From: an uncultured Oscillospiraceae bacterium
GTDB lineage: Bacteria; Bacillota; Clostridia; Oscillospirales; Ruminococcaceae
Length of the DNA stretch: 64,000 nucleotides
Assembly (NCBI GenBank): GCA_934464775.1
Contig: CAKSKG010000007.1
Span: 45,410 to 109,409, forward strand
Direction of reading: 5' to 3'
Shown: positions 60,530 to 64,000 of the stretch, piece by piece
How positions within the stretch are numbered: position 1 is the first letter of the stretch
Layout of the letters: every line of letters starts with the position of its first letter
Position numbers and translations under genes: made by a program
The notes under the pieces: generated by a model
What the model saw: the letters and a program-made list of their open reading frames with translations, nothing else
Databases searched by the model: none
Told to the model about the DNA's origin: nothing

Positions 60530-61678
60530 TCACATAAGTGACTTATAAAGCTCTGCGATCTCCTCAACAGATGTTTCTCTGGGGTTGCCGGGACGGCACG
60601 CATCATCATATGCGGACTGTGCGAGGAACGGGATATCCTCGGGCTTAACGATATCCTTGAGGTTCTCGGGAATGCCAACGTCCTTGGAGAGCTGCTTAAC
60701 TGCGTCAACGGCAGCCTTTCTGTACTCCTCCTGTGTCATATCGTCAACGCCCTTAACGCCCATTGCACGTGCGATCTCACGGTACTTTTCGCCTGTTGCG
60801 GGTGCATTGTATTCCATAACTGTGGGAAGAATGATAGCATTTGCAACGCCGTGGGGTGTATCATAAAGTGCGCCCAGAGGGTGAGCCATTGAGTGAACGA
60901 TACCCAGACCTACGTTGGAGAAGCCCATGCCAGCAACATACTGACCCAGAGCCATATCCGCTCTTCCCTCGGGAGTATTTGCAACAGCGGCTCTCAGGCT
61001 TCTGGAGATGATCTCGATTGCCTTTAAGTGGAACATATCGGAAAGCTCCCATGCGGCTGCGGTGATATAGCCCTCGATAGCGTGTGTAAGAGCGTCCATG
61101 CCTGTTGCGGCTGTAAGTCCCTTGGGCATAGAGGACATCATATCGGGGTCAACAAATGCAACAACGGGGATATCGTGAGGGTCAACGCATACCATTTTGC
61201 GGTTCTTTTCCGCATCTGTGATAACGTAGTTGATAGTTACCTCGGCTGCCGTGCCTGCGGTTGTGGGAACTGCAAGGATAGGAACAGCCTTCTTCTTCGT
61301 ATCGGCAACGCCCTCAAGGCTTCTTACGTCTGCAAACTCGGGGTTGTTGATGATAATACCGATAGCCTTTGCGGTATCCATTGACGAACCGCCGCCGATA
61401 GCGATAAGATAATCAGCGCCTGCTGCCTTGAAAGCGGCAACGCCCTGCTGAACATTTTCAATAGTGGGGTTGGGCTTGATGTTTGAATAGATCTCATAAG
61501 CAAGACCTGCACCGTCCAGAACATCTGTTACCTTTTTTGTAACGCCGAACTTGATAAGATCGGGGTCGGAACAAACGAGTGCCTTCTTGAAAGCACGAGC
61601 CTTTGCTTCGGTAGCTATTTCTTTGATAGCACCTGCGCCGTGATATGATGTTTCATTGAGGATAAATCTGTTTGCCAT
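60530..61678 (-). CDS. Iron-containing alcohol dehydrogenase (FucO-like)
   Basis: 382 residues of the group III alcohol dehydrogenases, closest by eye to lactaldehyde reductase/1,2-propanediol oxidoreductase. NAD-binding AIGGGSSMDTAKAIG; metal ligands in GMDALTHAIEGY and IVHSMAHPLGALYDTPHG. It would reoxidise NADH by reducing an aldehyde. ATG 61678 follows AAGGAG; the longer frame from 61738 has no site. Its promoter overlaps a dyad like a Rex site. Confidence 0.93.
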   Translation of the reverse strand: MANRFILNETSYHGAGAIKEIATEAKARAFKKALVCSDPDLIKFGVTKKVTDVLDGAGLAYEIYSNIKPNPTIENVQQGVAAFKAAGADYLIAIGGGSSMDTAKAIGIIINNPEFADVRSLEGVADTKKKAVPILAVPTTAGTAAEVTINYVITDAEKNRKMVCVDPHDIPVVAFVDPDMMSSMPKGLTAATGMDALTHAIEGYITAAAWELSDMFHLKAIEIISRSLRAAVANTPEGRADMALGQYVAGMGFSNVGLGIVHSMAHPLGALYDTPHGVANAIILPTVMEYNAPATGEKYREIARAMGVKGVDDMTQEEYRKAAVDAVKQLSKDVGIPENLKDIVKPEDIPFLAQSAYDDACRPGNPRETSVEEIAELYKSLM

Positions 61679-61738
61679 AATAAAGCACTCCTTACTTTTT
61701 TTCGGCAAGAGCCGTTCATTATGCGGACACTGCGCCAT

Positions 61739-61795
61739 GTATGTATTATGTACGTTATGTACATCATGTACATATCATATATGTAAATTGGCATG
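61739..61795 (-). repeat. Short direct repeats in the alcohol dehydrogenase leader
   Basis: On the minus strand ATGTACATG, ATGTACATA, ACGTACATA and ATACATACATG follow one another with a period of about 9-10 bp, between the promoter and the gene. They may form small hairpins or regulator sites. Confidence 0.5.
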
Positions 61796-61842
61796 ACCAA
61801 TCTTCCGCAAGCACAAAGCATATGATGATTTCATTTGTTTTG

Positions 61843-61859
61843 TTGTAAACATTATACAA
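61843..61859. promoter_or_regulatory. Dyad over the -10 of the alcohol dehydrogenase promoter, Rex-like
   Basis: TTGTA-AACATTA-TACAA. On the minus strand its centre overlaps the -10 TATAAT (61851-61856), with -35 TGGACT (61874-61879) 17 bp away. The TTGT...ACAA ends recall operators of the NADH-sensing repressor Rex, which often controls fermentation genes, but the spacing is one base short of consensus. The 61679-62084 gap holds this site, the repeats above and an unclear promoter for the next gene. Confidence 0.5.
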
Positions 61860-62084
61860 CTTATGTTTGCAATAGTCCATAGTTTTCGCCAAATTTTCAC
61901 ATATAAAAATATCAATGACATTTTGTGTATTATGCACAAAGCAACACACCAAATGACAAAAAACGGTTACAGATCGTTTGCGAATGAAAAAAATCCGTCC
62001 GATAAATTGTTTATATAACAGAAAGGGAAAAAACAAAACGAAAATATAAATACAAAAATACTTAACAGAAAAGGAGAACCGAAT

Positions 62085-63311
62085 ATGAAAAAGACAGCTT
62101 TAACATTTAAAAGAACGGCGGCGGCTGTTGCCGCTGTGGCTATGCTCTTCACTGCGGGAAGCGGAGCATATGCTTCCACCGATGATATCACATATGACGG
62201 CGACCGTGACAATGATATCATAGAGTTTCCCGATGACCTTCCCAAAACGGAACGTTCCCTGCTGAACATAAGCTGCACCGATTCTATCGTTGACCCCGAT
62301 GCCGACGGAACACTCTCATTCACCGTAAAAAATCTCAGCAGCGATACTGTGGGCATAAGCGACCCTTCCGACGGCAGGATCGCAAAGTTCACAAACAGCG
62401 GCTGGGAATATACCGATGCGGTGTATTCGGATATCAACGATATCAACGGCTTCGACGAATACGCACCCGACAATGTTTTCATTGCGGCGGGACGCTCCGC
62501 AGGCTTTGATGTTGACATATCCGACCTTGACGACGGCGAATATCGGCTTGAATTCACATCGGGAGGAGGATTTTTCATACCCGATACCAATTATGTATAC
62601 TTCACCGTCCGCAGAAGCGTTGCTTTTGAGGTAAGAGCCGATATTTACGGCTATGCGGACCTGTGCGTGACAAACAATTCGGGCAGCGGCATAACCGTAT
62701 ACACCGACAGCTCAATGCTGGAAAGATACCGTGCAGGCAGCGGCTGGGAAACGGTAAAGCCAATAAGCGGCGCAGATAAATATGCTCTGGAGGACAGCTA
62801 TTATATCCCCTCGGGAGAAAGCTCCGCTCTGAATATCGACCTCGGCGCTTATTATATGCTGTCGGGCGGAAAATACCGCATAGTCCTTGACTGGGAAAGC
62901 GATGATGATTATTTCGCAGACGGCAGCTGCTCCGCAGCATTCACCCTCTCCGACCCTCTCGATGCGGAATGCATATCGACCTCGGTGAAAAAGCGCAGCG
63001 ACATGACCCTTACCCTGAGCCTGAAAAACAACACCTCCGAAAAGGTAACGCTGAACGGCTTCGGCAGGATAATGAAGAAGCACGGAAAGAACTGGGTATA
63101 CGTAAACTACAAAAAGCGTGTCAGCGGACTTGACACATATATCAGCATCAGACCGGGAAGATCGGCTTCCTATACGATACCACTGAAAAATTACTATTAC
63201 ACCACCCAGCTCCCCGACGGCGAATACCGTGCGGAAATAAAGCTCGGAAGCTCCGTTCAATATGTATATTTCAAGATAACATCAAGCGGCAGTTATATTA
63301 CAGTGAGATAA
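62085..63311 (+). CDS. Secreted protein with three Ig-like domains
   Basis: 408 residues with a Sec signal peptide (cleavage near AYAS). The mature part has three tandem beta-sandwich units of about 110 residues, each ending with GEYR or GKYR followed by a V.F strand (LDDGEYRLEFTSGGG, LSGGKYRIVLDWES, LPDGEYRAEIKLGSS) and containing a GW segment (SGWEYTD, SGWETVKP, KNWVYVN). This fits bacterial Ig-like domains. No enzyme domain, dockerin or cell-wall anchor is visible. Function unknown; AAAAGGAGAA is the ribosome binding site. Confidence 0.82.
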   Translation: MKKTALTFKRTAAAVAAVAMLFTAGSGAYASTDDITYDGDRDNDIIEFPDDLPKTERSLLNISCTDSIVDPDADGTLSFTVKNLSSDTVGISDPSDGRIAKFTNSGWEYTDAVYSDINDINGFDEYAPDNVFIAAGRSAGFDVDISDLDDGEYRLEFTSGGGFFIPDTNYVYFTVRRSVAFEVRADIYGYADLCVTNNSGSGITVYTDSSMLERYRAGSGWETVKPISGADKYALEDSYYIPSGESSALNIDLGAYYMLSGGKYRIVLDWESDDDYFADGSCSAAFTLSDPLDAECISTSVKKRSDMTLTLSLKNNTSEKVTLNGFGRIMKKHGKNWVYVNYKKRVSGLDTYISIRPGRSASYTIPLKNYYYTTQLPDGEYRAEIKLGSSVQYVYFKITSSGSYITVR

Positions 63312-63337
63312 ATATATAAGATAAATAAAGAACAAAA

Positions 63338-63381
63338 GAACCCCCTCCCGTTCGGAAATTTCCGAATGGGAGGGGGATTTT
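63338..63381 (+). terminator. Terminator of the Ig-like protein gene
   Basis: ACCCCCTCCC and GGGAGGGGG arms plus an inner TTCGGAAATTTCCGAA palindrome, followed by ATTTTT. Confidence 0.93.
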
Positions 63382-63390
63382 TCTGCCCTT

Positions 63391-64000
63391 TTTTCAATTA
63401 CCTGACGGTGCATAAGCTTTATACGCATGAATCCTAAACTGTCCGCCGCTTTGCATAGGAGTTTCAATCACCTAACGGTGCATAAGCTTTATAGTGGCGT
63501 TAAGCTCCTTGCAGTTCAGCCTAAAGGTTTCAATCACCTAACGGTGCATAAGCTTTATAACAAACCCATTCTTGATTACAATGTCGAGAAGCAGTTTCAA
63601 TCACCTAACGGTGCATAAGCTTTATAGATATTTGAGGAGTATGAACATGGCAGGATATTGTTTCAATCACCTAACGGTGCATAAGCTTTATCAAATCTGA
63701 CGGCATTGTGCCGCTGATTGAAATTGTTTCAATCACCTAACGGTGCATAAGCTTTATACGTTTCGCCGAGCCTCCTGTTCTTCGGCAATGAGTTTCAATC
63801 ACCTAACGGTGCATAAGCTTTATCAAATCTGACGGCATTGTGCCGCTGATTGAAATTGTTTCAATCACCTAACGGTGCATAAGCTTTATACGTTTCGCCG
63901 AGCCTCCTGTTCTTCGGCAATGAGTTTCAATCACCTAACGGTGCATAAGCTTTATCAAATCTGACGGCATTGTGCCGCTGATTGAAATTGTTTCAATCAC
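63391..64000 (-). CRISPR. CRISPR array, leader-distal end, ten repeats visible (last cut by window edge)
   Basis: 32-bp repeats begin GTTTCAATCACC and end CATAAGCTTTAT on the plus strand. They start at 63391, 63461, 63527, 63594, 63660, 63726, 63792, 63858, 63924 and 63990. Spacers are 34-35 bp except the first (38 bp). Read on the minus strand the repeat ends GATTGAAAC, the usual 3' end of type I handles, with a CACC/GGTG stem, so transcription runs leftward and the leader lies to the right. The first repeat is degenerate, as expected at the old end. Repeat and spacer length suggest type I-C or I-B; no cas gene is in the window. Confidence 0.97.

Noticed and set aside
1..64000. tRNA and rRNA genes
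   Set aside because: No clover-leaf with the GTTCGA-type T-arm or rRNA sequence was seen in any intergenic region; a tRNA scan would settle it.
59516..64000. cas genes linked to the array
   Set aside because: The genes left of the array encode a nitroreductase, an alcohol dehydrogenase and an Ig-like protein; none resembles Cas.

Overview
The window looks like chromosome of a Gram-positive anaerobe close to Ruminococcus (Clostridia, Oscillospirales). The evidence is the Firmicute gene orders (rimP-nusA-rnpM-ylxQ-infB-rbfA-nrnA-truB, rplS-lepB-rbgA-rnhB-yraN, tig-clpP-clpX, secG-rnr), a YesN/YesM-type two-component system beside a GH5 cellulase lipoprotein, sigma-A promoters with 17-bp spacers, and strong GGAGG ribosome binding sites. 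No sequence search was run, so the genus is an inference.

Layout. 1-488 is the start of an ABC transporter ATPase cut by the window edge. 874-10670 (minus) is the nusA-infB translation operon, with truB and ribF fused into one reading frame and gltX at its end. 10858-16391 holds a response regulator, its sensor kinase and a divergent GH5 cellulase. 16779-21162 (minus) carries gpsA, plsY, der and a PDZ/radical SAM protein; 21458-21261 is yceD-rpmF. 22047-25259 (minus) has a small P-loop protein, pgi and a D,D-carboxypeptidase. 25399-38238 is mostly plus strand: a methyltransferase, mtaB, purL, a class A penicillin-binding protein, an rRNA methyltransferase, secG and rnr, with an HPr-like gene on the minus strand. 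38304-49888 (minus) has clpX, clpP, tig, a phosphoesterase, thrC, yraN, rnhB, rbgA, lepB, rplS and a pair of radical SAM-linked genes.

From about 49900 to the end the content is more accessory: an Rpn-type PD-(D/E)XK nuclease with an internal start and a duplicated, separately encoded C-terminal tail, a 161-bp MITE, a bacterial PARG-like protein, an orphan ABC substrate-binding lipoprotein, a methyltransferase/membrane protein pair, an XRE regulator with a structured leader, a three-gene operon of SpoIID-like and peptidoglycan-binding proteins with odd translation signals, a nitroreductase, an iron alcohol dehydrogenase, a secreted Ig-like protein, and the leader-distal end of a CRISPR array that runs off the window.

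The strongest candidate for something new is the Rpn locus (50008-51070). A strong internal ribosome binding site lies inside the nuclease gene, directly before the tail region, and a near-copy of that tail follows as its own gene 4 bp downstream. This resembles the reported arrangement of Rpn toxins with intragenic antitoxins, but with the antitoxin-like part also present as a separate gene. Other points of interest are a MITE present twice with clear target duplications (one forming the gpsA stop codon), an HPr-like protein without the phosphorylatable histidine, a 7-codon leader ORF overlapping its downstream gene, a gene whose best start codon is ACG, and a CRISPR spacer that can base-pair with its own repeat handle.
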